Source: Prototheca cutis (lineage: Eukaryota > Chlorophyta > Trebouxiophyceae > Chlorellales > Chlorellaceae). Taken from it: a stretch of 64,000 bases of DNA. Location: the NCBI GenBank assembly GCA_002897115.2, contig BCIH01000013.1:191852-255851 (forward strand), read 5' to 3'. Positions 1 to 10,574 of the stretch are shown piece by piece; within the stretch, counting starts at the first letter, position 1; each line of letters begins with the position of its first letter. The position numbers were made by a program, and so were the translations under genes. The notes beneath the pieces are model-generated. The model was not told where the DNA came from, did no database searches, and saw nothing but the letters and a program-made list of their open reading frames with translations.

Positions 1-239
1 CCCAATAGGACAGCCCATTCCTGGCACTGCTCCCTGTGCCACCTCTGGCAGGCATTTCGCTGCCGGGACAGAAAGGAGTGCAGTTCTCGGCGGGGGATCT
101 CTCCGATCTGCACCATGCTCTCATCAATCTGTCGTTGAAGGGTCTCCAAGGACATCTGGATGCGCCGGAGGGCATCCTTGGACTGCGTGCGGGTCAGCGA
201 CCCGGCCAAGGGGGACCCCAAGCTCTCGGGGGAGGCCAT
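1..239 (-). CDS. Unknown protein, N-terminal part only (gene runs off the window)
   Basis: An open minus-strand frame runs from an ATG at 239 to the window edge with no stop (79 codons). The product starts MASPESLGSPL and then carries a charged heptad-like stretch (ALRRIQMSLETLQRQIDESM) that could form a coiled coil, followed by HSFLSRQRNACQRWHREQ. I do not recognise the family. The frame also stays open upstream of the ATG, so the true start or an upstream exon could lie before 239. It would be divergent from TIM13. Support is only the open frame and protein-like composition. Confidence 0.35.
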   Translation of the reverse strand, partial: MASPESLGSPLAGSLTRTQSKDALRRIQMSLETLQRQIDESMVQIGEIPRRELHSFLSRQRNACQRWHREQCQEWAVLL

Positions 240-581
240 CCCCAGTTCCCGGCCGTGTCGTTCCAGGGCCTGGCAGGAGGGACGGCACTGCCGAAATGTT
301 CGACACGTTGACAGTGGTGGTCAGAAAAATTGCAGGGCTGTGATAACACACTTCATAATGGTCCATTCAAACCTCTCTGTGGTGAGGTGTCCCGACTTTG
401 CAGAACTGGGCGATCGAAGTCGAGGTAATTTCGGCTTACTCATGCAGCGGGCGAGAATTGGTCCAGCACGGCCATGCCCTGGCATGGAACACCGTGTCAT
501 CCCTCTTGTGTGCATACTTTATTTTGGGTGCAACTGTTTCATCGACCAAGGCCCTCGCGCCTCGTATCCACAGCTCTCGCC
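240..581. promoter_or_regulatory. Intergenic region between divergent gene starts
   Basis: 342 bp between the proposed start of the partial minus-strand gene and the TIM13 ATG. If both starts are right this is a shared promoter. I see no TATA box or repeat I would defend. It is less GC-rich than the coding DNA on either side. Confidence 0.3.
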
Positions 582-1248
582 ATGGACTCCTTCGGTGCTA
601 GCGGCGCTGGCCAGGGCGTGAACGAGGGCCAAGTCATGGATGCGGTATGCATGCGTTGTGCGGAGTGTGCCTGTTATGATGACTGTAGCTGGGAAGGCAA
701 TGGGCCGTTACCCGTCCGCTGGGCCAGCGCATGGGATGTACGGCCCCGCGCGGTGTGCTCGGAAAACTTGTCATACCTCGATCAGGTGCAAGCGGAGCCG
801 CTGCAGTGACTTGCTCTGCATCCCTTGGACACGATGCGCAGATTAAGCAGGAAATGGCTGTGGCTTTCCTTCAAGAGTTTTACCAGGTGCGCATTGTTGA
901 AGTCAGTGTTGTGATGGGGTGGGTGGTGGGGGTCGGCCTGGAGGCTTCAGTTCCGCCTCCCACCATGCTGCTCTCCCCTTCACTCATCGCAGACTGTGCG
1001 CGACAAGTGTTTCAAAGCCTGCATCACCAAGCCCTCCAGCAGCCTGAGCAGCAGCGAGCAGCAGTGTCTGGCCCGGTGTTGCGACCGCTACGCTGAGGTG
1101 CGCCGGGGTTTTCAGGGGGATGCATGGGTTTTTTTTGTTGGTTTGTGAGTTTCTCCCATTACCTAACACGTGATGCCTTGCCAATTGTTGCCCGCAGGCG
1201 ACCCAGGTAGTCACCAAGGCGACCCTTGAGATGAGCGGGTACCAGTGA
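582..1248 (+). CDS. TIM13: Mitochondrial import chaperone of the small Tim family, Tim13-like
   Basis: Four exons: 582-644, 842-886, 993-1097 and 1198-1248, giving 87 residues; every junction is GT-AG and phase 0. Small Tims form hexameric chaperones in the mitochondrial intermembrane space that escort hydrophobic precursors to the inner membrane; Tim13 pairs with Tim8. The diagnostic twin CX3C motif is visible in exon 3: DKCFKAC and, about 15 residues on, QQCLARCC, whose cysteines form two disulphides. Length and the central motif fit Tim13 better than Tim9 or Tim10, but exact subtype is inferred. There is no presequence, as expected for a protein imported by the MIA pathway. A TGTAA signal lies 47 bases after the stop. 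Confidence 0.88.
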
Positions 1249-1294
1249 GCCCATTCACGGGTTCTCCTTTTTTGTGCCCCCTTGCTTCCGTGGA

Positions 1295-1299
1295 TGTAA
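1295..1299 (+). terminator. TGTAA polyadenylation signal of TIM13
   Basis: TGTAA 47 bases past the TIM13 stop codon. TGTAA (UGUAA in RNA) is the common chlorophyte polyadenylation signal. Confidence 0.5.
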
Positions 1300-1480
1300 G
1301 AATCTCACGAGGCCAGGCCTGGTGTACAGGTGCCGACGTTGCAGCGATCAGCACAGGGTGAGTCGTGGGGAGTCAATCGCGGGCCTCAAGGGGACGTGGC
1401 AGCGGCTCCTGATCAGATAGAATGGCGTGCTCGGATAGCACGGCGGCCGCACCCGTTTCAATTCTAATCGCCTTTTGGCC

Positions 1481-2573
1481 CTAGAGGGGCCGCTTGGCGG
1501 GCCGCCCGGGCAGACGTGGGTACTTGTCCGGGGTGGGTCCCACCTTGCGAATGACCAAGGCGGTGCGGGGCAGGCCCGTGCCGGCCATGCTGTGCACACT
1601 GTGCAGTGCCTCCATANACCCACCCAGCTCGGCGATGGCCGGCAACGCAGCGGCGACCTCGGCCTCCGGGGTGGGACCCTTGGCGGCCACGAGCAGGCCG
1701 CCCTGGGCCACCAGCGGCAGACACAGCTCCGCCAGCACACGCGTCTCCGCCACTGCCCGTGCCAGTGCGAGCTGGAAAGTGCCGCGGAGCGAGCCGTCGC
1801 GCCCGGCGGCCTCGGCGGAGGAACACACCACCCGCGCATTGCCCACGCCCGCGGCCGCGAGCGCCGCCTCCAGGAAATGTGTGCGCTTGGCCATGGAGTC
1901 CAGCAGCGTCACTCGCCAGTCGGGACGGGCGATGGCCAGCACGACCCCGGGCAAGCCCGCGCCCGAACCCACGTCGATGACATGGAGTGGACCGGGTGGT
2001 GGGTCATGGTCCCTGCCTTTGTCCCCGGCATCGGCCCCCCCATCGGCCATGTGCGCGTCGATGACGGGAAGCAGGGCCAGGCTGTCCTGGATGTGCCGCT
2101 CGTACGCCTCCTCCCGATTCCGAATGGCTGAAGGTCATGAAGAGTAGGGTGCGGGGATCTGCAACTGAGCGGCTTCCCATCATGGACAGATAAACATTGC
2201 CAGAGCGGCCTGGGCTGCCGCACAACAAGAACATGCAGACCCAGCATTGCAAGCAATAGACAACCCAAGAACCACAAAATCACAGGCCCCCCCCCACCCC
2301 CACACCCGTCAAGTTCATCCTCTGGTTCCAGTCCATGAGGGTGTCGAGGTAGGCGTCCACCTGTCTGAGCTGGGCCGGCGTCATGGCCGGCGGAGCCGGC
2401 GTGATGACCCTCGACAGCAGCGTCTCATGACCGGATGTGCCTGAAAACTGCCTGGGAAGGCATGCGCCTCTTGCGGGGACGACCGGCGGCCGCTCGCATG
2501 GCCGCCACGGCAACAGCCGAGACACTGTCCACCGAACCCCGGGAACGAACACCAGACCCCGACTGGGGCTCAT
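1481..2573 (-). CDS. rsmG: 16S rRNA (guanine-N7) methyltransferase RsmG/GidB, probably organellar
   Basis: Two exons, 2306-2573 and 1481-2127, join in phase (ACG G|CC) to give 304 residues. RsmG methylates N7 of G527 of 16S rRNA using S-adenosylmethionine. Family landmarks appear in order: DWNQRMNLT (about residue 85), AIRNREEAYERHIQDS LALLPV around the splice junction, the SAM-binding loop DVGSGAGLPGVVLAI, then LARAVAETRVLAELCLPL and a C-terminal ALVIRKVGPTP. The intron splits the conserved MNLTAIRN segment. The first 60 or so residues are Arg-rich and poor in acidic residues, like a transit peptide, so the enzyme probably acts on chloroplast or mitochondrial ribosomes; which one cannot be told. 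One N in the coding sequence (1617) leaves one residue undefined. The start is the first ATG of the first exon. Confidence 0.92.
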
Positions 2574-2787
2574 GGAGTACTAGATAGAGTGAGATTTATT
2601 TTTACATAGGCAATGCTTGCAAAAAAATCCCGCTATTGCTGCGTGTGCGGGCACAGGGGCCTTGGCCTTTGGAAAAATGGTCTCGTTGCTGTCTGTCCCA
2701 AAACTTTGGGCTGGGGGACTGCCTGGAGTCCGTGGCACGCCCGCTGCAAGCTCATAGCCCGCCCACCAACTGGCGCTGCAACAACCA
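2574..2787. other. Spacer between RsmG start and IMP1 stop
   Basis: 214 bp between two minus-strand genes; must hold the IMP1 3' end and the RsmG promoter. On the minus strand a TGTAA is followed by AAAAATAAA, see the next entry. Confidence 0.4.
2602..2606 (-). terminator. TGTAA polyadenylation signal of IMP1
   Basis: Minus-strand TGTAA 182 bases past the IMP1 stop. Confidence 0.4.
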
Positions 2788-3783
2788 TTACCACTGGAAT
2801 CCAGGCGGGAACATGTAGTCCGGGATGCCGTTCTTCACCCAACCGGCACTCTGTGGTGGCCAGATCTGCGATTGGTAGAAGGGGGGGATTGAGATGGGGA
2901 CTGGCCGGAATCCACACAACTGCGGCTGGATCCACACGTATAAATGAGCAGCAGACCCAACATAAAGAAAGTTGCAATCCAGTTCCTCCACGCCACACAT
3001 GAGGCACACCCCCTGGTGCGCACTCCTCCGCAGGCTGGAGGAATGTTGAGGCAGCTCCTTGTGGGCGGCACCCTGGCATTGAATGGAAATTCCCCTCCCG
3101 CCCAACCACCAGCACCAAAGAGAAAAACCCTGCCTTGAGGAACACGCGGCCTTGCACCAAGGCCATGGGCACCGGCCCATATGTCCTGCTATCGGTGCTG
3201 TTGTGGTAGTTGTCTCCCTGCAGCCAGACGTGGCCCTCGGGGACGACCGCGGCACGCCCCCCGCCCAGCGGCACCGCGTCGCCCGCGAGTCCCAGCACGC
3301 GCTTGATGACAACGTGCCGTACGTTTTGGACGCTGCGTGCGACGACGACGTCACCCACCCGCAGCGTGCCCAGCTCCACCGACAGCCGCTCGAGCAGCGC
3401 GACATCGCCGCTGCTGGAGAAGGTGGGACTCATGGACATGCCGATGGGCTGCATGAAATAGGGAATAGGGCAGGGCATTTGGGGGGCCCGGCACATGCGT
3501 TGAGCTTATTGCTGCCAGAGCCTGGGACCTTTACACCGGCCCACAAGTCATGGCATGCCGGCCAAGCCCTCCCCAAATGACAGCATTATTCCACGCACAG
3601 CAGGGACATTACCGCATCAAAATTGCCAATCCAGAAGGACTCACTCACCACAGTGAACTCGGCGATGTAGCTGCGCACGACGTGGATGGTAGCGGCGGCC
3701 TTGAGGAACCAGAGGGCACGGGCTAGGATGGAGTTGGGCCCGGCAGTTGCCCAACCCCAGGCCCCGCCCGCGCTGGCCGCCAT
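2788..3783 (-). CDS. IMP1: Mitochondrial inner membrane protease subunit 1 (signal peptidase I family)
   Basis: Three exons: 3649-3783, 3134-3448 and 2788-2865, 175 residues. IMP removes bipartite presequences from proteins sorted to the intermembrane space. The protein has an N-terminal hydrophobic/amphipathic stretch (ILARALWFLKAAATIHVV), then the catalytic Ser box in GMSMSPTFSS, the catalytic Lys in HVVIKRVLGLAGD, and the conserved VPEGHVWLQGDNYHNSTDSR. The last exon encodes IWPPQSAGWVKNGIPDYM..., the usual tail. Intron 2 has a GC donor (CTCAAG|GCAGGG at 3133) and an AG acceptor at 2866; joining there restores the family sequence VFLKIWPP. Reading through instead gives non-homologous protein. 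The resemblance to IMP1 rather than IMP2 rests on the VPEGHVW segment and length. Confidence 0.9.
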
Positions 3784-4612
3784 TGCTCGCCCTATCGACC
3801 TTTAATGCAACCTATTGCATGGTCGCAGAGTATAGAATGGGCCTCTGCAATGGGGTGTTCCCGCCCCGAAACAAGCGCTATCCGCACGAGACCAGCCCGA
3901 CAAATGGCTGGGGTGTCCGGCGCCGCGATCTTGTGCTGAATTCGCTGGCCCTTGTAGAGTCACACACTGCGATAGGGTGATGGGCTGTTCAGGGGCAGGG
4001 AGATGGCCCCGGCTCCTGCGCTGTGAGGGCGAAAAACAAACGCATCACCTCACCGCGCTGAGGTTGCCCAGCTGGCCACCATGCCGACAGCCTGTGACGA
4101 GGTTGCACCCCCACCCTCTCCCCCGGCACCTTGAGGCGCACATGCAACAGTGCCATTGGTGTGTATTCTAGGCAACATCGGCGTCCAAGCCAAGAAGATG
4201 AATCACAGAATGAATCGAAGGAACAACGAGCGCTTTGAGCATGCACTGCTCAGCCAACGGCAGGCCGAGCAAACGGGAGATGCCACAACAAAAGCCAACT
4301 CATGGCAATGCATGGCAAAGGCGGTCTGCCCAAGGACAACGGGTGCAGTTTCTACTAGCTATCGCTCGTGCCGCAGCGTTGGGTGGGTGGCACAGCCGTG
4401 TGCGCATGCGCACATGCCCGGGCAGGCCCCCCCCCCCCCCCCCCCCCCGCCGCCACCGTGAGCACGGATGGATTGGTGGGTCGACTGACCGACCGTGCGG
4501 CGGCGGCGCATCCTCCTGGGGTCCTTGGCCTGCAGATCTGACGACGCTTCAAGGTTGTCTGGGCACATGGGCCTCTGCTCAAGAAAGAGGCAAGAAGAAT
4601 GGGGTGAGAGCA
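3784..4612. other. Intergenic region with a poly-C tract
   Basis: 829 bp between the IMP1 start and the GT14 stop. Apart from a run of 22 C (4427-4448) I see no gene, tRNA or repeat. Open frames here, including one on the plus strand reaching into the GT14 gene, look non-coding. Confidence 0.4.
4427..4448. repeat. Poly-C homopolymer, 22 nt
   Basis: Uninterrupted run of 22 C in the IMP1-GT14 spacer. Confidence 0.9.
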
Positions 4613-5920
4613 TCAGGCGGCGGTGGCCGCCCCACCACCATCCCTGTGCTCGGGCACCAGGCACCCCACCCCCAGTGCCGGGGTGTCGGGGTCGCACGAG
4701 TTGGCCAGGCTGGCAAGTACCTTGCCCGCTCCAGGGCTAAACTTGCGGCCAAACAGCATGCACCGGTCCGGCATCGCCTCATAGGCGCTTGCATTGGCGT
4801 TGGCACTGGTGGCAGTGCCTTCGGTGACCGCGCCGGCGGCACCAATGGGGTGCGGCGCGTAGAGTCGCCAGGCGGAAGCCATTGCCGAAGCAGCGGGACA
4901 TGGCCTCGGTTCCCACAGCCCCCTCCGCATCAGCCCCACCAGGCCCGGCCGGACATCGGCGGCGGCAAAGCGCACGGGGCTCCAGTCCTCGCCGCGCCAC
5001 TCGGCGAACGTGAGCGCGGCGTCGCAGCTGGCCCCGGCCTCTAGACCCCGGGCCGCGAGCAGCGTGGCGAAATAGTGCTCGTCGGCCACGCAGGCCCGCG
5101 ACCCGTGCGAGTTGATCGCCGCACTCGCCAGGTAGGGCGGCAGTCCCAGTCCGGCCGAAGGGTTGTACGAGTAACATTCTGCCGCAAAGCGCCGCCACAG
5201 CACATCATCGTCACGCACGGCCTTTATTTATATGTGTGCACATGAGGTGGTGGTTGGGGGGGGGGGGGCCGCGCCTGTAGGCCGGCCTCCTCGACAAACA
5301 ATACACACACATTCGTCATCCTCCCATGGCTCCACCCCAACCCTTGAGCCCTTGACCCCACACTCACTTCCGCATGCTCACGGACGAGGCTGATCCACTG
5401 GGAGCTCTTGCGCCAGTGTCGTTCCTCCAGCACCCCGGGGATGCGAAGGTACAGCCCCCAGCGCGCGACCGGGTCGCCCGCCGGCGCGCATGCCCCCACG
5501 CGGCTGCGACGCTCGGACAGCAGCTGTGCATGCACGACTGCAGGAGGAAACAGCGGCGCACACGACTCGGATAAAAAAACAAAGCGCTGGTTCCGGGGAT
5601 CTGCGAGTGCTGCGATGACCAGCCGTCGCATGGCCTCGGCCTGGCNGTGGAGAGGGATCACAGTTTGTGTGCTTGTTGGTGTGGGTGGCGCAAGGGGGAG
5701 GGAATATCTTTGTCTGTCTGCAGGCNGCACGGTTCACCCTGGGCACATGGCAGGTTCCTGTGGCCATGCATGCATGCAGGCTCCATCCCCCACCCGCTCA
5801 CACACGATCCAACTCACCACACTAAACTGGCCCCAGTGCACGTAGACCCGACGGTTGATCTGCGTCCCCGCAAACACCGAGTCTGGCCATTGGAGTTTTA
5901 GTTGTTTTTTTTTTTTTTTT

Positions 5921-5968
<48 letters not shown>

Positions 5969-6917
5969 CGGGGGGATGTTGGGGTGTGGTGGGACTCAGC
6001 AGCCATGATCATTGACCAAGCGTCGGGTGGACTGGGGTGAGCACGCATGCATGCCTCTCCCACTCCAAAATGCTCCAACTTCCGACCGCATGACATAATC
6101 GACCACCCTGCACCCACAATCGACCACGCGCACGTCACTCACCCTTGGGAAAGGCGTAGGCAGGCGTTGTGTGGGTGTAGACTGAGAAGAGATCCTGGCG
6201 TGCCAACGGTCCAGCAGGGTCCAGGTCACCCGTCGCCGATTCCGGGGCCTCCATGCCCTGCACCACCTCCTCGTTCCATTCGTCCATCGCGGCTGCCGCG
6301 GCGGCGTTGGACCTCTGGTCCTCGTCCTCTGGCAGAGGCAGCACGCCCCGGGGCCGCGCAAGCTCCGGATGGCCGCGGGCGCTGCCGATCCTATGGCTGG
6401 NGGCCAGCCGCCGACCGGTGGGCATTGTCATGTGGACCGGCGTGGTGACCGCACCTGCATATGCTTCCAGCGGTGCGCTGATTCTATCGTTGATGCCGAT
6501 GTTTCCGCCGACACCGACGTTACCAGCACCACTGACGTCAAACCCTTTGGGCGGTCGTTGGCCGGCTGCTTGGAGGAAGAACGCACGCCAGAGATCCTCC
6601 AGCGGCAGGGGTCCCCGACTTAAAAACAGGAGGGCCACTTTGGGGGGGAGGTCAGAGGGATCCGGTGCCCCAGGCACCACCCCTCGGGGCTCGGGCAGGC
6701 TTACTGTCCTCGGTGCGTCGCCGACATCTCCGTGGCGTCCTAGCAGCAGCGCCAGGCAGCATACCACGGCCAGCAGGGCCAGCAAAGCTCTCAGTGGTCT
6801 GGCATTGCCCATGAACTGCCTCCTCAGCTTGCCCCTGAGAACGCGCATGAGGCTGAGCCTCGTCTGCTCCGCAAGGGACCAGCGCGGGCCGCCCCTGCTC
6901 CCGCCTTGCAGGCCCAT
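4613..6917 (-). CDS. GT14-like (core-2/I-branching, DUF266/BC10) type II Golgi glycosyltransferase
   Basis: Four exons: 6143-6917, 5818-5882, 5368-5640 and 4613-5221, 573 residues, all GT-AG and in phase. The order fits plant DUF266/BC10 proteins: a short cytosolic tail, one hydrophobic anchor (RALLALLAVVCCLALLLG, residues about 43-60), VALLFLSRGPLPLEDLWRAF, FSVYTHT, VFAGTQINRRVYVHWGQFS, then RFVFLSESCAPLFP, WRKSSQWISL, and CVADEHYFATLL near the C-terminus. Plant members are Golgi enzymes that affect cell-wall or glycoprotein glycans; donor and acceptor here are unknown. Between SRGPLPL and FSVYTHT there is an unusually long Gly/Asn- and Ala-rich insert (about residues 125-240). Intron 1 contains a 26-T/38-G tract. 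One N is in exon 1. Confidence 0.85.
5905..5968. repeat. T26-G38 double homopolymer in an intron
   Basis: 26 T followed directly by 38 G on the plus strand inside intron 1 of the GT14-like gene; in transcript sense it is C38 then A26, about 20 bases before the acceptor. Confidence 0.9.
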
Positions 6918-7635
6918 GCGGGGACGGAAAGGGGCCGCCTGGGCACGCTGTCCTCAGGTCACCGCGCACTCGCCCTCACATCACGCAGTCATGTTGCTGA
7001 GATACAACTCCAGCAAGAGCCGGAATCCGCACATGGATCCTTGCTACCAGGGAAGAGGCCTCCTCGACCACACTGACGGACTGTCGTGACCCTTCTCGGG
7101 AGGCAACTGCCAGTACTGTACGCCTTGTTAATGCAATATGAAATTATCGTGCTCGTTGATCCAACAAAATTCTGTCCCACTGGGCGGGCCAATCCCGACA
7201 AGTGTCGCAGCTTCACCTCTTGACGGGAACAGATGTTCACCTGCAGTTTCGGATAGCCATCCGCTTCCCTGCGGGCATCAAGCCCGCGGGCCGCCCCAGC
7301 ACAATGGATTGAGCTCTCCATCAGCTGAGCCCCCGATTCAACCCCTTGATTGAGCACATGAGCTCCACACTCAACGTGGGCCCCAGCTGGATGCCTCTGC
7401 GGTGTGCCAGGGGGCACCGGTCTGCATGGCAATGGCCGGGCCCTAACCCACATCAGAGGTTGAAGGTTCAAGGGCCTGTGGACGGCTCATGTAACAGTCG
7501 ATATCATATACTTTGTGATGTTATCTCGTGAATATAGGGACACCCTCAAGACCCTGTCTGTGAGCTCGCGATATTCATAGTAGGTGATCGACCAGCTCAG
7601 CTCAGCGCGCGCGGATTTCCAGCAACCGGGGGGGG
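6918..7635. other. Intergenic region, AT-richer
   Basis: 718 bp between the divergent starts of the GT14 gene (minus) and the unknown gene (plus). Nothing gene-like on either strand; base composition around 7490-7600 is clearly more AT-rich than the coding DNA. Confidence 0.35.
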
Positions 7636-9685
7636 ATGTCGGCAGCACCGGTGCCAGAGCCAGCCTCGAAACGATCAGCGCACCTCGTTGGTCACTTTCT
7701 GGGCGATTATTATGTTAAATTCGGTGGAATTGACTGGCAGCTCGTAGTGGAGGACCTTGGACGCACTGGATGACCTTGTTCTGTGTCAGGACGGAAGGTC
7801 TGCAGTCCTGGACCGTCCGGAAGTCCACCCGTTGTCAAAAAATGACCGAGCGGGCTGGCAGTGCTCGCCCCACCGAGGTAGGCGATAAAATTCTCTCACA
7901 CCCCGTCTGCCCCTGTCGCCCTGTGCATTTTAAACAATGCTTGATATTCAACCGCAATCTATTGACTCCAATGACTGACTCTCACGGACAGGATCGCTTT
8001 GCGCTTCCCAAGGCCTGCCTCATCGTTTCAAAATCCGGTACCCGCGCAAGAAGGGGTGTCGCAGGTGCTTTGCAGAGCCCAGGAACCTGATCTTGAGCGT
8101 CATTCATCACCACAATTCTCTTATTGCCTGGTCGCAGGCCGCGTTACGTATGGGATGCCCTCGAAGCCAGGCCTCCGTGTACTCAGGTCCGGGTCGGGCG
8201 GTCGTGGCTGCTCGGCGTGCCTGCTTGAACTCAGGGAACCCCCCTAAGCACTCGATGGCCATGCCATGCAGCCCGCCCTTTACCACGTGCCCGCACACAG
8301 ACCTCAACACGAGAGCGAGAGCGGATGGAGAATCGGCATCGTTCCGGGGGGGGCCCCGCCCAGGGACATCAAGACCATTCCCAGTGTGGCGCACAGGCTG
8401 GCGACGCGACAGGAATACCTTGCGGCAGTGCGGGAGCGCGAGAAGAAAGAAGGGCATGATGCAGTCACGGTGAGTTTGGGCCCGTTGGCAACACCATGAA
8501 CCCAGCAGCGGTGACTGAGTGTATGTGAGTGTGTGCCTGGAGATGTGGGCACATGCTTGGCAGGCAGCGTGGGTGTTTCTTGGCTCAGTGCATTGCGAGC
8601 TCCTGGAGTTTTGCAGTTGTACAACCTAGGCACAGAAGTAAATGTCACGCGGCATTGGAAAGCTGAACTGTGCTTCACAATCGGCCAGGCTGGGCGTGCT
8701 CGGTGCAAGCTGTAGCCCCAAAATCCTTGCCCCGCCAACATCCTCCCCAACATGCCCATCACCATCCACAGGCACTTGGGCGTGCACGGTGCCTGAACAC
8801 GGCTTACCGCAAGCACCTGGGTTCCTCTGTGGGAGAGCACTTGGCCTGGGAGTCTGGGTCCGGCCCAGGCCTGCGGTCGGCGCCGGCGAGTGGCCGGCGG
8901 CTACCCGTGAGTGGCCGGCTCCCGGAGGCTCCCATTTCGGGTCGGGGGATTCCATCGGAGGCCACCTCATGGGACATGAGCAAACAGGCACTCTATACAA
9001 CGCGCTCGCCGCGGTTCAGTGCCAGGAGCGCGGCAGAGTCGGCCCGCGCCTCGGCGCCGGACAGGTGGGCGGTTGGGAGGCGGTTGGGGGTTTGTCCGGA
9101 AAGGACGGGGGGAGAGGGGATGGAGTTGGGCATGTGGACCAAATGAAGCAACGTCTTTGTCATGCGGTTGGAAGGAAATTTTTGATAATCCCTCGACTTG
9201 CCGCTGGCAAAGCGCTGCAACCTTCCCCCGGCCCCCGAGCGCAGGGAGGGTCTACGAGCCAAGGCCCTTGCCAAGATGCATGCGACGGCCAAGGTTCAGC
9301 GTGAGGAGATGCAGCGCCAGGTGGCGGCGCTCGAGGCGGCGTGGCCGCATGGTCTTCCGGTGCGGAATCAAGGAGGCGGGGATCTTGTTGTGTGGCCGGC
9401 AGTTCCTGGGCGGGGGCCCCAGATGAGACCTTGCATGCATGCAAACACTGCATGGGCCTCGAGCGCCGCTCCTGCTGCTCACCACCTGGAGTCCATGGAC
9501 CCCGTGCTCGATGTACCTGGGGCAAGTGACTGCTGGGCCCGGTGACCTCAAATCTGTCCGTTGTCGCCGACTGAATCCCATCACACGAGGGTCTCCGCAT
9601 GCATTTGCTCCTCCAGAGACTGGCCAAGTTGCGAGCAGAGGGCGAGGGCTTGAGAGTAGCAGGTGTCGGCTATGGCACGACATGA
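7636..9685 (+). CDS. Unknown protein, eight-exon model with C-terminal coiled coil
   Basis: Proposed exons: 7636-7743, 7790-7877, 7992-8064, 8138-8176, 8301-8469, 8772-9064, 9245-9359, 9617-9685, 317 residues. All junctions are GT-AG and the phases chain without a break, which is the main support. The last four exons are the most convincing; exons 1-4 could be mis-set, since the first also reads as a 45-residue ORF ending at 7773. Visible pieces: MSAAPVPEPASKR then GHFLGDYYVKFGGIDW; a basic HRFKIRYPRKKGCR; PRDIKTIPSVAHRLATRQEY; a Ser/Arg-rich centre; and a C-terminal helix (REEMQRQVAALEAAW, RLAKLRAEGEGLRV). No signal peptide or membrane segment. I recognise no family and assign no function. 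Confidence 0.5.
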
Positions 9686-9956
9686 GCACCCTGGGGCACT
9701 CTGCCCAACACAACTACTGGACGACCCAAGAACTGACTGATGTTGGCAGTGCTGAGCACAGCCGCCCCCTTTCCGACCGGGCTTTTCCTTGGAGCCCTTC
9801 TCTGGCTGCATCCATAATCCCGGGAGCTGGAGGATTTTGAACCACCAGACGACAACCACCAACACCCTCAGACCTCACAATCCTCCCGATGCATAAGGAT
9901 GCATTGATCCACAGCGACAGAGGCGGGTGCACCCTCACATGCTCCATACGTGCATG

Positions 9957-10574
9957 CTACCATGCAGGACCAAAATAATGCAACCAGCTCAGCCAGCAAC
10001 AGCGTCACATCACCCCGGGGTTTACTGGGCATCACTGACGGCCCGAAAATTTCCACACTCTGCATGGCAATAGGAAGGTGGATGACCATCTTAATGATGG
10101 GCCACCTCCGGGGCTGCTTTCCCTTTCCGGGGAGGGAAGGAGCTCCGGGGGTTCCAACCTCCAGTTGGGAAGGCTATTACCCCCCATGATAGATGGATGT
10201 ATGTTCATCAGCACTGCGCCCTTGGGCACTGGAAGCACTCCGGCCGCTCGCCGGTCTTCCGCAGGCTCTGCACGATGTGCCTCATGTTCAGACACGCCAT
10301 CAAGTCTCGGTTCCAGAGACGATGCTTGCTGTTTGGGGTGTAGTAGTCTTTGTCAGTGCAGCGCAGCAGCCCGTGGCACACCACTGTGGGCGTCTGCTCT
10401 TTGCACGACCTGCCCTGCTGCCAAGAAGGAACCCAACCCATCCTCTGAGCGATGCGGCCAGGGAATGCGGGGGCAAACAGGCATCTTGTTTGAAAAACAT
10501 GCCCCTGCTGTGCAGGTGGGAATCTTCTGACGAATCTCGAGAAGGCTTCATCATTTTTGCCCTGCACGGTACAT
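9957..10574 (-). mobile_element. Non-autonomous TIR DNA transposon, copy A, carrying a Fanzor-like gene end
   Basis: The ends are inverted copies of TGCAGGGCAAAAATrATG (left end in element sense near 10570, right end near 9960 with one mismatch). About 178 bp at one end (10397-10574) and 150 bp at the other (9957-10106) match copy B at 22379-22745, which lies in the opposite orientation. The 290 bp between (10107-10396) is unique to copy A and encodes the Fanzor-like C-terminus. I could not find a clean target-site duplication, so exact borders and superfamily are unsettled. Confidence 0.65.
10208..10396 (-). pseudogene. Fanzor/TnpB-family RNA-guided nuclease, C-terminal remnant
   Basis: Minus-strand frame ending at a stop at 10208. 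It reads VVCHGLLRCTD, a short spacer, RLWNRDLMACLNMRHIVQSL and RKTGERPECF, followed by the stop. Fanzor and TnpB proteins end with a zinc-ribbon segment and then the RuvC-III motif WNRD-x2-A-x-N, whose Asp is catalytic; here that Asp is codon 10304-10306 and is intact. The RP-E-x-F tail after the motif also recurs in the eukaryotic and giant-virus members as I remember them. RuvC-I, RuvC-II, the wedge domain and the first CXXC pair are missing: the frame continues upstream only into the TIR element's shared non-coding end. It is therefore a truncated relic. Family assignment is from motif recognition, not a search. Confidence 0.5.

Noticed and set aside
4235..5044. 269-codon frame on the plus strand
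   Set aside because: Runs through the poly-C tract and overlaps the GT14 last exon on the opposite strand; no domain.
6989..7471. 160-codon minus-strand frame upstream of the GT14 gene
   Set aside because: No recognisable protein features and no exon chain into the neighbouring gene.
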